Shown one piece after another: positions 46,179-55,664 of a stretch of DNA of 64,000 bases. Every line of letters starts with the position of its first letter. Position 1 is the first letter of the stretch. The position numbers were made by a program, and so were the translations under genes. Source of the stretch: Gluconobacter sp. P1C6_b (GTDB lineage Bacteria > Pseudomonadota > Alphaproteobacteria > Acetobacterales > Acetobacteraceae); NCBI RefSeq assembly GCF_018811945.1, contig NZ_JACRVU010000007.1:70198-134197 (forward strand), written 5' to 3'. The notes below the pieces were generated by a model that ran no database searches, was not told the origin of the DNA, and saw only the letters and a program-made list of their open reading frames with translations.

Positions 46179-47213
46179 TTAGCTTTTTGTGTCAGCTGGC
46201 GGAAGGGTGAGGCTCTCACCGTTCTCCAGCGCCGCGAAAGGGCGGCTGCCAGGGCGGCTGGCGAATTCCAGACGGGTGGGGGGCTCCAGAATGGCCTCGT
46301 CGGTGAGCTGGAAGGTCCCGAAATGGATGGGCAGCCCCTGTTTTGCCCTGAGTGTATCAAAGGCCATGAGGGCTTCTTCGGGAGACATGTGAACGCGGCG
46401 CATCAGGTCGCGCGGGTCGTAGGCGCCGATGGGCAGGATGGCGAGATTGATGTCCGGCCAGCGGCGGTGAATCGCGTCGAAATGCTTGCCCCAGGCCGTA
46501 TCTCCCGCGAAAAATACCGTGTGGCCATCCGCTTCGATCGTGAACCCGCCCCAGAGCGCACGGTTGGAATCGAACGGCGTGCGGGCGCTTCCATGCAGGG
46601 CCGGGGTGGCCGTGATGCGGGCGCCGTCATCGGTCGTGCTCTCCCACCAGTCCAGCTCCGCAATGCGCGGCAGATCGGCCTTTTCCAGATGGCGGCGATT
46701 GCCGGGCAGCGACAGGCAGAGCGGATCATCACGTTCGGCCAGGGCGCGCAGGCTCGGCAGGTCCAGGTGATCGTAATGGCAATGCGAGACGAGGATGATG
46801 TCGATGCGGGGCAGGGCGTCGAGGGGGATGCCGGGCGGACGGACGCGACGGGGGCCGAAACTGCGGAAGGGGGAGCAGCGTTCGGAGAACACCGGATCAG
46901 TGATGATCCGCAGAGGCGCGCGTCCTGTGCGGCCAAACTGGAGCAGAACGGTCGCATGACCGATGAACGTGACGCAGCATTCTCCCGGAGCGGGCGTGAC
47001 CTGGGGCCAGGATTTCTGTGGCGGAAGGGCATCCGGCCAGCGGGGGCGCAGCCCCATCTGCCAGCGGAAGATATTCCCGATCCGCTGGGACGTTGTGCGG
47101 GCCGTGCGTGTCTCGTCAGGACGCCAGGCTTCTGGGTTTCGGTAATGGCGCCCGTCGAAATGTGGCAGGTTGTCATTAAGCACAAGAGCGTGTTTCACAA
47201 TATGGTTTACCAA
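46179..47213 (-). CDS. MBL-fold metallo-hydrolase (UlaG/NAPE-PLD-like)
   Basis: 344 residues. The zinc-binding motif HCHYDHLD (about residue 144), GDTAWG (Asp ligand) and PIHFGTFQL match the metallo-beta-lactamase fold of the group that includes NAPE-PLD and YtnP/UlaG lactonases. Other landmarks are FIGHATVLLQ near residue 83 and PHFDGRHYRNP at the N-terminus, a feature of the NAPE-PLD-like bacterial branch. Possible substrates are acylated phosphoethanolamines or other phosphodiesters/lactones, but sequence alone cannot decide. The gene stands between the ankyrin gene (-) and tkt (+) and is divergent from tkt. Confidence 0.85.
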   Translation of the reverse strand: MVNHIVKHALVLNDNLPHFDGRHYRNPEAWRPDETRTARTTSQRIGNIFRWQMGLRPRWPDALPPQKSWPQVTPAPGECCVTFIGHATVLLQFGRTGRAPLRIITDPVFSERCSPFRSFGPRRVRPPGIPLDALPRIDIILVSHCHYDHLDLPSLRALAERDDPLCLSLPGNRRHLEKADLPRIAELDWWESTTDDGARITATPALHGSARTPFDSNRALWGGFTIEADGHTVFFAGDTAWGKHFDAIHRRWPDINLAILPIGAYDPRDLMRRVHMSPEEALMAFDTLRAKQGLPIHFGTFQLTDEAILEPPTRLEFASRPGSRPFAALENGESLTLPPADTKS

Positions 47214-47320
47214 TCAGCCATTGCGTCCGGCGCGACTTCGCGTCATGCCGTGGCAGCAGAATGTGCGGGAGATATCGTTGCGTTTCTTCCCGTCAGTCAC
47301 AAGCCGGAGACCCCATTCCG

Positions 47321-49378
47321 ATGAGTACGCTTCCCCAACTCGCCATCAATACGATCCGTACCCTTTCGATGGAAGGTGTCGAACGCGCCAATTCCGGCCA
47401 TCCCGGCACGGCCATGGCCCTTGCCCCCGCAATGTACGCGGTGTGGCAGCATGACCTGAAATACGATCCGGCCGATCCGTGCTGGCCGGCGCGCGACCGC
47501 TTCGTCCTCTCGGTCGGCCATGCCTCGATGCTGCTGTACTCCACCCTGTTCCTGACGGGTGTGAAGGATATCCAGGACGGCAAGGTCGTCGATGCCCCGT
47601 CACTTACCGTCGAGGACCTGTCGCAGTTCCGCCAGCTGAACTCCAAGACGCCAGGCCATCCGGAATACCGCTTTACCGCTGGTGTCGAGACCACGACCGG
47701 TCCGCTCGGGCAGGGCTGCGGCAATTCTGTGGGGATGGCCATCGCGCAGAAATGGATGTCCGCGCGTTATGACCGTCCGGGCTTCAAGCTGTTCGACTAC
47801 CACGTGACGGTGTTCTGTGGTGATGGCGATATGATGGAAGGCGTGGCCTCCGAAGCCGCTTCCACCGCTGGTCATCTGGCACTGGGCAATCTGACCTGGA
47901 TCTATGATTCAAACCAGATTTCCATCGAGGGTTCGACGGATCTGGCTTTCACCGAGAATGTCGGCAAGCGCTTCGAGGCTTATGGCTGGCACGTGCAGAC
48001 GCTGACGGACGGCAATGACGTCGATGCCATTCTTGCTGCGCTGAAGGCGGCGCGTGCGGTAACGGATCGTCCGAGCATGATCGTCCTCAAGACGGTCATC
48101 GGCTATGGTGCGCCCAAGAAGGCCGGCACGGCCTCCGCGCATGGTGAGCCGCTGGGTGCGGACGAGATCAAGGGGGCGAAGCAGGCCTATGGCTGGCCGG
48201 AAGACGCTCCGGATTTCTATGTGCCGGATGGCGTGAAGGAGCACTTTGCCGAAGGTCTTGGCAAGCGTGGCGCGGAAGCTCATGCGGAATGGCGCGAGCT
48301 GTTCTCGGCCTATCGCGAGGCGCATCCGGAACTGGCGGCTGAAATCGACTGCATCCTCGAGCATCGTCTGCCGGAAGGCTGGGACAAGGACATCCCGACC
48401 TTCGACGCCGATGCTAAGGGCATTGCTTCACGCGCAAGCTCGGGTCAGGTGCTGAACGCGGTTGCGAAGAACCTGCCCTGGATGATCGGCGGCTCCGCTG
48501 ACCTGACGCCGTCCACCAAGACGGACATCAAGGGCGGTGGCTCCTTCCAGCCGGAAAAATGGAACGGCAGCTATGGCGGCCGGAACCTGCATTTCGGTGT
48601 GCGCGAACATGCGATGGGCTCCATCTGCAACGGCATCGCGCTGTCGGGCATCCGCGCTTACGGCTCGGGCTTCCTGATCTTCTCCGACTACATGAAGGCG
48701 CCGATCCGTCTGTCGGCCATTATGGAACTGCCGGTTCTGTACATCTTTACGCATGACTCCATCGGCGTGGGTGAAGACGGTCCGACGCATCAGCCGATCG
48801 AGCAGCTTGCCCAGCTTCGTGCAACGCCGGGCATCATGACGATCCGTCCGTCCGACGCCAACGAAGTGGCTGAAGCCTGGCGCACGCTGATCCCGATGAC
48901 GCACAAGCCGGCCGTGCTCGCACTGAGCCGTCAGAACCTGCCGACGATCGACCGCACGAAATATGCGTCCGCTGCCGGTCTGGCGAAGGGTGGCTATGTG
49001 CTGGCGAGCTGTGAGGGCAAACCGGACGTGATCCTGATTGCTTCGGGTTCGGAAGTCAGCCTCGTGGTGGGGGCTTATGAGAAGCTCACGGAAGAGGGCA
49101 TCAAGGCCCGCGTCGTCTCCATGCCGAGCTTCGATCTGTTCGAAGAGCAGAGCGAGGAATACCGCGATTCCGTCCTGCCGCCTGACGTGATCGGTCGCGT
49201 TGCGGTCGAGCAGGCTGCGGCCTTCGGCTGGGATCGCTATGTCGGTCTGGGTGGCGCGATCATTGCCATGAACACGTTCGGTGCGTCGGCTCCGGCCTCG
49301 GCACTGCTTACGAAATTCGGTTTCACGCCCGAGGCGGTCTATGACGCAGCGAAGCGTCAGGCCCTGCGCGGCAAGTAA
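47321..49378 (+). CDS. tkt: Transketolase
   Basis: 685 residues from the ATG at 47321 (GGAGA upstream); the frame extends upstream without support. Transketolase moves two-carbon units between pentose and hexose phosphates with thiamine diphosphate. The TPP motif is GDGDMMEGVASEAASTAGHLALGNL followed by YDSNQISIEG; SGHPGTAMALAP, HGEPLG and the GVREHAMGSICNGIALSG segment are standard. First gene of the pentose phosphate cluster, 13 bases before tal/pgi. It supplies the rearrangements that regenerate hexose phosphates from pentoses. Confidence 0.97.
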   Translation: MSTLPQLAINTIRTLSMEGVERANSGHPGTAMALAPAMYAVWQHDLKYDPADPCWPARDRFVLSVGHASMLLYSTLFLTGVKDIQDGKVVDAPSLTVEDLSQFRQLNSKTPGHPEYRFTAGVETTTGPLGQGCGNSVGMAIAQKWMSARYDRPGFKLFDYHVTVFCGDGDMMEGVASEAASTAGHLALGNLTWIYDSNQISIEGSTDLAFTENVGKRFEAYGWHVQTLTDGNDVDAILAALKAARAVTDRPSMIVLKTVIGYGAPKKAGTASAHGEPLGADEIKGAKQAYGWPEDAPDFYVPDGVKEHFAEGLGKRGAEAHAEWRELFSAYREAHPELAAEIDCILEHRLPEGWDKDIPTFDADAKGIASRASSGQVLNAVAKNLPWMIGGSADLTPSTKTDIKGGGSFQPEKWNGSYGGRNLHFGVREHAMGSICNGIALSGIRAYGSGFLIFSDYMKAPIRLSAIMELPVLYIFTHDSIGVGEDGPTHQPIEQLAQLRATPGIMTIRPSDANEVAEAWRTLIPMTHKPAVLALSRQNLPTIDRTKYASAAGLAKGGYVLASCEGKPDVILIASGSEVSLVVGAYEKLTEEGIKARVVSMPSFDLFEEQSEEYRDSVLPPDVIGRVAVEQAAAFGWDRYVGLGGAIIAMNTFGASAPASALLTKFGFTPEAVYDAAKRQALRGK

Positions 49379-49390
49379 GGGAGAAATCCT

Positions 49391-52264
49391 GTGGCAGACA
49401 CAATCTCCAATACCGGTCTGAACGAAGTCGGCAGCGTGCTGCGCGACCTTGAAAAATACGGTCAGTCTCCGTGGCTGGACTTCATCCAGCGCAGCTTCAC
49501 GGAGGATGGCAGCCTCAGCAAGCTGGTAGAGGAGGACGGCCTGCGGGGCGTGACCTCCAATCCGGCCATCTTCGAGAAGGCCATCGGGCACGGTACGGAA
49601 TACGATCCGCAGATCCGCAAGCTGCTCGAAGGCGAGGGCCTTTCTCCCGGCGAGCTGTACGAGCATCTCGCCATCGACGATATCCGCTCGGCCTGTGCGG
49701 TGCTGGATCCGGTGTTCGAAAAGACCAAGGGGCTGGACGGCTATGTCAGCCTTGAGGTCTCGCCCTATCTGGCCTTCGATGCGCACGGGACCATCACGGA
49801 AGCGCGCCGTCTGTGGAAGGCGGTCGGGCGTCCGAACCTGATGATCAAGATCCCGGGTACGGCAGAAGGTACGGGTGCGATCCGCGAAGCCATTGCGGAC
49901 GGTATCAATGTCAATGTGACGCTGCTGTTTTCGCTGGATGCGTACAAGGCCGTTCTGGAAGCCTATATTTCCGGTCTTGAAGCCCGTGTGGCCCGTGGTG
50001 AAGAAATTTCGCGCATCTCCAGCGTGGCTTCGTTCTTCGTCAGCCGTATCGACGGCAAGATCGACGCGGAAATCGACCGTCGCGTTGCAGCGGGTGATCC
50101 GGAAGCCGAAGCGCTGAAGGCCATCCGCGGCAAGGTCGCGATCGCCAATGCCAAGATGGCGTATCAGTACTACCTGGAAGTCCGTAACAGCCCGCGCTGG
50201 AAGGCGCTGGCCGAGAAGGGCGCCAACCCGCAGCGTCTGCTGTGGGCCAGCACCGGCACCAAGGACAAGGCCTATTCCGACGTCCTGTATGTCGAAGAGC
50301 TGATCGGTCCCGAGACGGTCAATACCATCCCGCCCGCAACATTCGACGCCTATCGCGATCACGGCAAGTCCCGTGCGAGCCTGACGGAGAACGTTGATGA
50401 GGCGCGGCACGTCATGGCAGAGGCCGAGCGTCTGGGACTGGGTCTGGATGCGATCACGGCCAAGCTGGTCAAGGATGGCTGCGCGGCGTTCAGCGTCTCG
50501 TTTGATACGCTGCTGACGGCTGTGGCCACCAAGCGCGAGGCCGTGCTGGGCGATCGTCTTCTGCGGGTCAGCGCGGATCTGCCGCCCGATCTGCGCGATG
50601 ACGTCGCCGCGGCCGAAAAGGACTGGAGCCACAGCGGCGGTCTGCGCCGCATCTGGAAGAAGGACCCGTCCGTCTGGACGAATGGTCCGGAAGCCGGCTG
50701 GCTGAACTGGCTGACGGTCGTGCAGGACCGCCTGTGGCATATCGAGGAGCTGGAAGTCCTGGCCCGCGATGTCCGCAGTCGCGGCTTCAAGGATATCCTG
50801 CTGCTGGGCATGGGCGGTTCAAGCCTCGGCCCTGAGGTTCTGGCCGAGACGTTCGGGCAGCGCGAAGGCTGGCCGAAGCTGCATGTGCTCGACAGCACGG
50901 ACCCGCAGCAGGTCACGGCGTTCGAGAAGGCCATCGATCCGAAGAACACGCTGTTCATCGTGGCCAGCAAGTCCGGCGGTACGCTGGAGCCGAACATCCT
51001 GTTCGCGCATTTCTGGCAGGTTGCGGGGCAGGCTCTGGGCAAGAAGCCGGGTGACAGCTTCATCGCCATCACCGATCCGGGTTCGCACATGCAGAAAGTG
51101 GCCGAGGAAAACGGCTTCTGGCGTGTGTTTTACGGCGATCCGAAAATTGGCGGCCGCTATTCGGTTCTGTCCAACTTCGGGCTCGTCCCGGCTGCGGCGA
51201 GCGGCATTGACGTCCGCAAGCTGCTGACGGTGACGCGCCTGATGGTGGAATCCTGTGATGGAAGCGCTCCGCCGTCGTCCAATCCGGGTGCGGTTCTGGG
51301 TCTGATCCTGGGACATGCCGCGCATTGCTTTAACCGTGACAAGGTTACAATCCTCGCGTCAGAAGGCATTGCCTCGCTTGGGGCCTGGCTGGAACAGCTG
51401 ATCGCCGAGAGCACGGGCAAGAAGGGCCTTGGCCTCATCCCCATCGATGAGGAAGAGCTTGGAACGCCGGATGTCTATGGAACGGACCGCGTCTTCGTGG
51501 ATCTGCTGCTTGGCGATGATGTTCCTGACAGCCGTCTTGGCGCCCTGCGCGCCGCCGGTGCGCCGGTGGTTACCATCCGTCTGGCGGACAAGGCCCAGAT
51601 CGGGCAGGCGTTCTTCCTGTTCGAGTTTGCCACAGCCGTGGCGGGTGCGGTTCTCGGCATCGACCCGTTCGATCAGCCGGATGTGGAGTTCAGCAAGCTC
51701 GAGACGCGCAAGCTGACCTCGGCCTATGCCGAAACGGGTTCGCTGCCGCCGGAAACGCCATTCGCCAAGGATGGTCCGCTGTCCTTCTATGCGGATGCGA
51801 GGAACACGGAAGCCTCTGGAAACAAAGGCGATGCGGTCTCCATCCTCAAGGCGCTCTTTGATCGCGTAAAGCCGGGTGACTACGTCGGGCTGCTCGCCTA
51901 TATCAGGCGCGACCAGCAGACACGGGACTGGGCCCAGTCCGTTCGCATGGAGCTTCGGGATGCTCTGAAGGTGGCGACAGCCGCCGAATTTGGCCCCCGG
52001 TTCCTGCACTCGACGGGCCAGGCCTACAAGGGTGGCCCGGACAGTGGCGTGTTCCTGCAGGTTACGGCGACGGATGCGGCGGATGTGCCGGTTCCGGGCC
52101 ATGGCTTCAGCTTCAGTGTCGTGAAAGCGGCACAGGCGCGAGGCGATTTCGAGGTGCTCGCGGCCCGTGGTCGTCGTGCCCTCCGCGTTCATATCGATGG
52201 ACCGCTGGAGGAGGGGCTGAAGGCTCTGGAAACGGCGATTCACAAAGCACTGGCAGGAGCATAA
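49391..52264 (+). CDS. tal/pgi: Bifunctional transaldolase / glucose-6-phosphate isomerase
   Basis: 957 residues, a natural fusion. Residues 1-370 are a transaldolase: the Schiff-base Lys153 is in NLMIKIPGTAEG, with TSNPAIFEKA and GINVNVTLLFS. Residues about 410-957 are a glucose-6-phosphate isomerase: LGMGGSSLGPEVLAETFG, ASKSGGTLEPN, and a late active-site HSTGQAYKGG. A short helical linker joins the two. The fusion is known from acetic acid bacteria, where it links non-oxidative pentose phosphate flux to hexose phosphate recycling. Starts at GTG 49391 with GGGAGAAAT upstream, 13 bases after tkt. Confidence 0.96.
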   Translation: MADTISNTGLNEVGSVLRDLEKYGQSPWLDFIQRSFTEDGSLSKLVEEDGLRGVTSNPAIFEKAIGHGTEYDPQIRKLLEGEGLSPGELYEHLAIDDIRSACAVLDPVFEKTKGLDGYVSLEVSPYLAFDAHGTITEARRLWKAVGRPNLMIKIPGTAEGTGAIREAIADGINVNVTLLFSLDAYKAVLEAYISGLEARVARGEEISRISSVASFFVSRIDGKIDAEIDRRVAAGDPEAEALKAIRGKVAIANAKMAYQYYLEVRNSPRWKALAEKGANPQRLLWASTGTKDKAYSDVLYVEELIGPETVNTIPPATFDAYRDHGKSRASLTENVDEARHVMAEAERLGLGLDAITAKLVKDGCAAFSVSFDTLLTAVATKREAVLGDRLLRVSADLPPDLRDDVAAAEKDWSHSGGLRRIWKKDPSVWTNGPEAGWLNWLTVVQDRLWHIEELEVLARDVRSRGFKDILLLGMGGSSLGPEVLAETFGQREGWPKLHVLDSTDPQQVTAFEKAIDPKNTLFIVASKSGGTLEPNILFAHFWQVAGQALGKKPGDSFIAITDPGSHMQKVAEENGFWRVFYGDPKIGGRYSVLSNFGLVPAAASGIDVRKLLTVTRLMVESCDGSAPPSSNPGAVLGLILGHAAHCFNRDKVTILASEGIASLGAWLEQLIAESTGKKGLGLIPIDEEELGTPDVYGTDRVFVDLLLGDDVPDSRLGALRAAGAPVVTIRLADKAQIGQAFFLFEFATAVAGAVLGIDPFDQPDVEFSKLETRKLTSAYAETGSLPPETPFAKDGPLSFYADARNTEASGNKGDAVSILKALFDRVKPGDYVGLLAYIRRDQQTRDWAQSVRMELRDALKVATAAEFGPRFLHSTGQAYKGGPDSGVFLQVTATDAADVPVPGHGFSFSVVKAAQARGDFEVLAARGRRALRVHIDGPLEEGLKALETAIHKALAGA

Positions 52265-52267
52265 GTC

Positions 52268-53266
52268 ATGCGGATCGGAATCATCGGACTGGGACGGATG
52301 GGCGGCAACATCGCTGTCCGTCTGACCCGGCATGGGCATGATGTTGTCGTGCATGACCGTACGCCGGAAGTCACCACCTCGGTCGTCGGACGGTGTGAAG
52401 CCGGGCGCGCAACGCCAGCCGATACGCTGGCCGACATGGCGAAGCTTCTTGAAGGTGACGAACACCGTGTGGTGTGGGTCATGCTGCCAGCAGGTCCCAT
52501 TACTGAGGACTGCGTTCAGCAGCTCGGTGGCCTTCTGGGGCGCGGCGATATCATCATCGATGGTGGCAACACCTACTACAAGGACGATGTCCGCCGTTCG
52601 GCTGAACTGGCCGAAAAGGGGATTTCCTACGTCGATGTCGGGACTTCAGGCGGTGTCTGGGGGCTGGAACGGGGGTACTGCATGATGTTCGGCGGCACGA
52701 AAGAGACCGCCGAATACATTGATCCGATCCTCAGCGCGCTGGCGCCGGGTATCGGGGACGTACCGCGTACGCCTGGCCGTGATGGCGAGGGTCATGATCC
52801 GCGCGCTGAACAGGGCTATCTGCATTGTGGTCCCGCCGGTTCGGGCCACTTCGTGAAGATGGTCCATAACGGCATCGAATACGGCATGATGCAGGCCTTT
52901 GCTGAAGGCTTCGACATCATGAAGAGCAAGAATTCCCCGGTTCTTGCGGAAAAGGACCGGTTCGAGCTCAACATGGGTGACATCGCGGAAGTCTGGCGTC
53001 GCGGCAGTGTCGTGTCGTCCTGGCTGCTCGATCTGACGGCCGAGGCCCTGACCCGTTCGGAGACGCTCAACGAATTCTCCGGCGAAGTCGCGGATTCCGG
53101 AGAAGGTCGCTGGACGATCGAAGCCGCCATTGAGGAAGACGTGCCGGCCCCGGTCATGACGGCCGCGCTGTTCACGCGCTTCCGTTCGCGGTCGGGTAAT
53201 AATTTTGCCGAGAAAATTCTCTCGGCACAGCGTTTCGGTTTCGGCGGACACGTCGAAAAGAAATAA
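52268..53266 (+). CDS. gnd: 6-phosphogluconate dehydrogenase, decarboxylating (short type)
   Basis: 332 residues, the short bacterial class as opposed to the 470-residue form. It oxidises 6-phosphogluconate to ribulose-5-phosphate and CO2. The dinucleotide site is [17 protein letters not shown] (residues 3-18), [14 protein letters not shown] and [20 protein letters not shown] hold the catalytic Lys and substrate contacts. Short types often prefer NAD. Three bases after tal/pgi in the same operon. A terminator follows at 53332-53362. Confidence 0.95.
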   Translation: MRIGIIGLGRMGGNIAVRLTRHGHDVVVHDRTPEVTTSVVGRCEAGRATPADTLADMAKLLEGDEHRVVWVMLPAGPITEDCVQQLGGLLGRGDIIIDGGNTYYKDDVRRSAELAEKGISYVDVGTSGGVWGLERGYCMMFGGTKETAEYIDPILSALAPGIGDVPRTPGRDGEGHDPRAEQGYLHCGPAGSGHFVKMVHNGIEYGMMQAFAEGFDIMKSKNSPVLAEKDRFELNMGDIAEVWRRGSVVSSWLLDLTAEALTRSETLNEFSGEVADSGEGRWTIEAAIEEDVPAPVMTAALFTRFRSRSGNNFAEKILSAQRFGFGGHVEKK

Positions 53267-53331
53267 GCCTGCGCCCATCATGGGCAAGGACTGGCTGGCA
53301 GGGTATGGTTTTACCATTGCTGACCAGCCAG

Positions 53332-53362
53332 CCCCCGCAAAGACACTCTGACGGGGGTTTTT
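53332..53362 (+). terminator. Intrinsic terminator after gnd
   Basis: CCCCCG (53332-53337) and CGGGGG (53352-53357) around a 14-base loop, then TTTTT. A second inverted repeat (CTGGCTGG/CCAGCCAG) surrounds the region just upstream. It divides the tkt-tal/pgi-gnd block from the second half of the cluster. Confidence 0.82.
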
Positions 53363-53374
53363 ACAGGGGCTCTT

Positions 53375-54235
53375 ATGTCCGTTGACCTCGACGCCATCCA
53401 TGCGGCTCTGCCGCCGCTGCCACAGACTATCCGGATGGTCGTGTCCGACATGGATGGAACCCTCCTGACGCCAGACAAGACCATCGCGCCTTCGACGCTG
53501 GCCATGGTCAGGGTGCTGCAGGAGCGGGGAATTCCACTCTGTCTGGCCAGTGCGCGACCGCCTGCTGCCATGGTTCCCTATATTGAGCAGCTCGGTCTGA
53601 CCGGGCAGAATGCCGGCTTCAATGGCGGCATCATCTTCAGGCCCGACGGGACCACGTCTGTCAGCCGCGTTCTGTCCCCCGATGTGCTGTCGATCGTCCA
53701 TGACATGCTGCATCTGCACGGGATCGAGACCTGGTTCCTGCGGCAGTCCTACTGGATGGTGAAGGACGCCTATACGCCCTTCGTGCAACACGAACAGGGT
53801 ATCACGGGCCTGACGCCGCATCAGGTTCCCGATCTTCGCAATGAATTCGAGGGGATCGGCAAGGTCATGGGCGTGAGCAGCGATACCAGCCTGCTTCAGG
53901 ACGTTGAGACCGAGCTTGGCGCCATGCTTCAGGGCGATGCGAGCGTGCGCCGTTCTTCCGATATTCTTCTCGACGTGACGCCTGCCCTGGCCAACAAGGG
54001 CGAGGCTGTTCGCGAACTGGCGCTTGCCCACGGTATTGCGCCGCATGAGGTCGCCTGTCTTGGCGATGCCCATAACGATCTGCCGATGTTTTCGGTGGCG
54101 GGACTGGGCATTGCGATGGGACAGGCCGAAGACGATGTGAAAGCCGCCGCGCAGGTTCTCACAGACACCAACGAGCGCGATGGCTGGGCCAAGGCCGTTG
54201 AGCGCTACATCCTGCCGAGAGTTCCCAATCCATGA
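53375..54235 (+). CDS. HAD-superfamily Cof-type phosphatase
   Basis: 286 residues. The nucleophile motif VVSDMDGTLLTPD is at about residues 22-34 (Asp25 and Asp27), the cap is type C2, and motif IV is GDAHNDLPMF near residue 230, with KGEAVRELA Lys upstream. Cof/SupH-type enzymes dephosphorylate sugar phosphates, erythrose 4-phosphate, ribose 5-phosphate or flavin mononucleotide. Placement inside the pentose phosphate cluster, with its stop overlapping pgl, suggests a sugar-phosphate substrate here. Confidence 0.9.
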   Translation: MSVDLDAIHAALPPLPQTIRMVVSDMDGTLLTPDKTIAPSTLAMVRVLQERGIPLCLASARPPAAMVPYIEQLGLTGQNAGFNGGIIFRPDGTTSVSRVLSPDVLSIVHDMLHLHGIETWFLRQSYWMVKDAYTPFVQHEQGITGLTPHQVPDLRNEFEGIGKVMGVSSDTSLLQDVETELGAMLQGDASVRRSSDILLDVTPALANKGEAVRELALAHGIAPHEVACLGDAHNDLPMFSVAGLGIAMGQAEDDVKAAAQVLTDTNERDGWAKAVERYILPRVPNP

Positions 54236-54972
54236 CCATCGACATCCGAGCCGCCACGCTGGAAACCCTTCCTGATTCTGAAGCCGTTGCCTTGCGGATG
54301 GCGGATCTTCTCATTGAAGGGATTCTGGCCAAGACGGATGGCCCTTTCCGCGTCGCACTGTCCGGCGGTTCCACGCCGAAACGCCTGTTCGAGATCCTCG
54401 CCACGCCGTCGCGGGCGAAGCAGATCCCGTGGGAGCGTGTCGAGATTTTCTACGGCGACGAGCGCCACGTCCCGGAAGGCCATGCCGACAGCAATCATAC
54501 GGTCGGCCAGTCCGTCCTGCTGTCCCGTGTTCCGGTGCCGGCGCAGAACATCCACGCTATCCCGACCGCTGGCACGGTGGAAGAGGACGCGAAAACCTAC
54601 GAAAAGACCCTTCAGACCGCCTATGGCGCAACGACGCTTGATCCGAAGCGCCCGCTGTTCGATCTGGTCATGCTGGGGCTGGGCACCGATGGCCATACGG
54701 CCTCGCTGTTTCCGGGACAGTCGGTTCTGAAAGAGCGGGTGGCCTGGGTCGGAACGGCTGCACCGTCCACAGCACCTTACGAGCGCATCACGCTGACCTA
54801 TCCCGCCATCCAGTCCAGCGCACTGGTCGTGTTCCTCGTAACGGGGGCCTCCAAGGTCGAGATGCTGGAGCGTCTGGCCGAGGGCGACAGTTCCATCCCG
54901 TCTGCACGGGTGACAAGCGAAGGACGGATCATCATTCTTGCAGACCGCGCTGCGGTGGGAGAGGGCGCATGA
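54232..54972 (+). CDS. pgl: 6-phosphogluconolactonase
   Basis: 246 residues. It hydrolyses 6-phosphogluconolactone to 6-phosphogluconate, the second oxidative step. VALSGGSTPKRLFEIL (about residues 42-57) binds the phosphate, FYGDERHVPEGHADSNH and LGLGTDGHTASLFPG are the catalytic loops. Overlaps the HAD gene by ATGA and its own stop overlaps rpiA. There is no zwf for the first oxidative step in the window. Confidence 0.95.
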   Translation: MTIDIRAATLETLPDSEAVALRMADLLIEGILAKTDGPFRVALSGGSTPKRLFEILATPSRAKQIPWERVEIFYGDERHVPEGHADSNHTVGQSVLLSRVPVPAQNIHAIPTAGTVEEDAKTYEKTLQTAYGATTLDPKRPLFDLVMLGLGTDGHTASLFPGQSVLKERVAWVGTAAPSTAPYERITLTYPAIQSSALVVFLVTGASKVEMLERLAEGDSSIPSARVTSEGRIIILADRAAVGEGA

Positions 54973-55664
54973 GCGGCACGGACATGAATGTTCACAAGCG
55001 TACGGCTGCTCGTGAGGCTGCCGACATGGTCAAGAGCGGTATGGTCGTGGGGCTCGGCACCGGCAGTACGGCGGCGTACATGATCGAGCGTCTGGGCGAG
55101 CGCGTTGCGGAGGGGCTGGAGATTTTTGGCATCCCAACCTCGGATGACAGCGAGGACAAGGCGCTCAAGGCCGGGATTCCGCTGACGGATTTCAGTGCGC
55201 ATCGCCGGATTGATATCGCCATTGATGGTGCGGATGAGGTCCAGCGTGGTTCGCTCAACCTCATCAAGGGACTGGGCGGGGCGTTGCTGCGGGAGAAGAT
55301 CGTGGCGCAGGCGGCTAAGCGGTTCGTGGTGATCGTAGACGGCACCAAGCCTGTGGACCTGCTGGGCGAACGCGCGCCGGTGCCGGTGGAAGTCATTTCC
55401 TTCGGCTGGGAATGTACGGCGGAACGTCTGGCGGCCTGCGGCGCGCGCGGCGTGAAGCCGAGGACGGACCGGGCCGGATCGCTGTTTGTGACCGATACGG
55501 GTAACATGATTCTGGACTGTCATTTCGGGCCGATCGAGACGCCCGAGGAACTGGCTGAGAAAATGGACCGGATTGTGGGTGTCGTGGAGCACGGCATGTT
55601 TCTCAACATGGCGTCTGAAGTCCTTGTGGCGACGCCGGATGGTGTGGAGCACTGGGAGGCATGA
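54969..55664 (+). CDS. rpiA: Ribose-5-phosphate isomerase A
   Basis: 231 residues. It interconverts ribose 5-phosphate and ribulose 5-phosphate. GLGTGSTAAYMIERLG binds the phosphate, IDGADEVQ carries the catalytic acids, and KGLGGALLREKIVA provides the general base Glu and Lys. Overlaps pgl and gntK by four bases, part of the HAD-pgl-rpiA-gntK block. Confidence 0.95.
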   Translation: MSGTDMNVHKRTAAREAADMVKSGMVVGLGTGSTAAYMIERLGERVAEGLEIFGIPTSDDSEDKALKAGIPLTDFSAHRRIDIAIDGADEVQRGSLNLIKGLGGALLREKIVAQAAKRFVVIVDGTKPVDLLGERAPVPVEVISFGWECTAERLAACGARGVKPRTDRAGSLFVTDTGNMILDCHFGPIETPEELAEKMDRIVGVVEHGMFLNMASEVLVATPDGVEHWEA

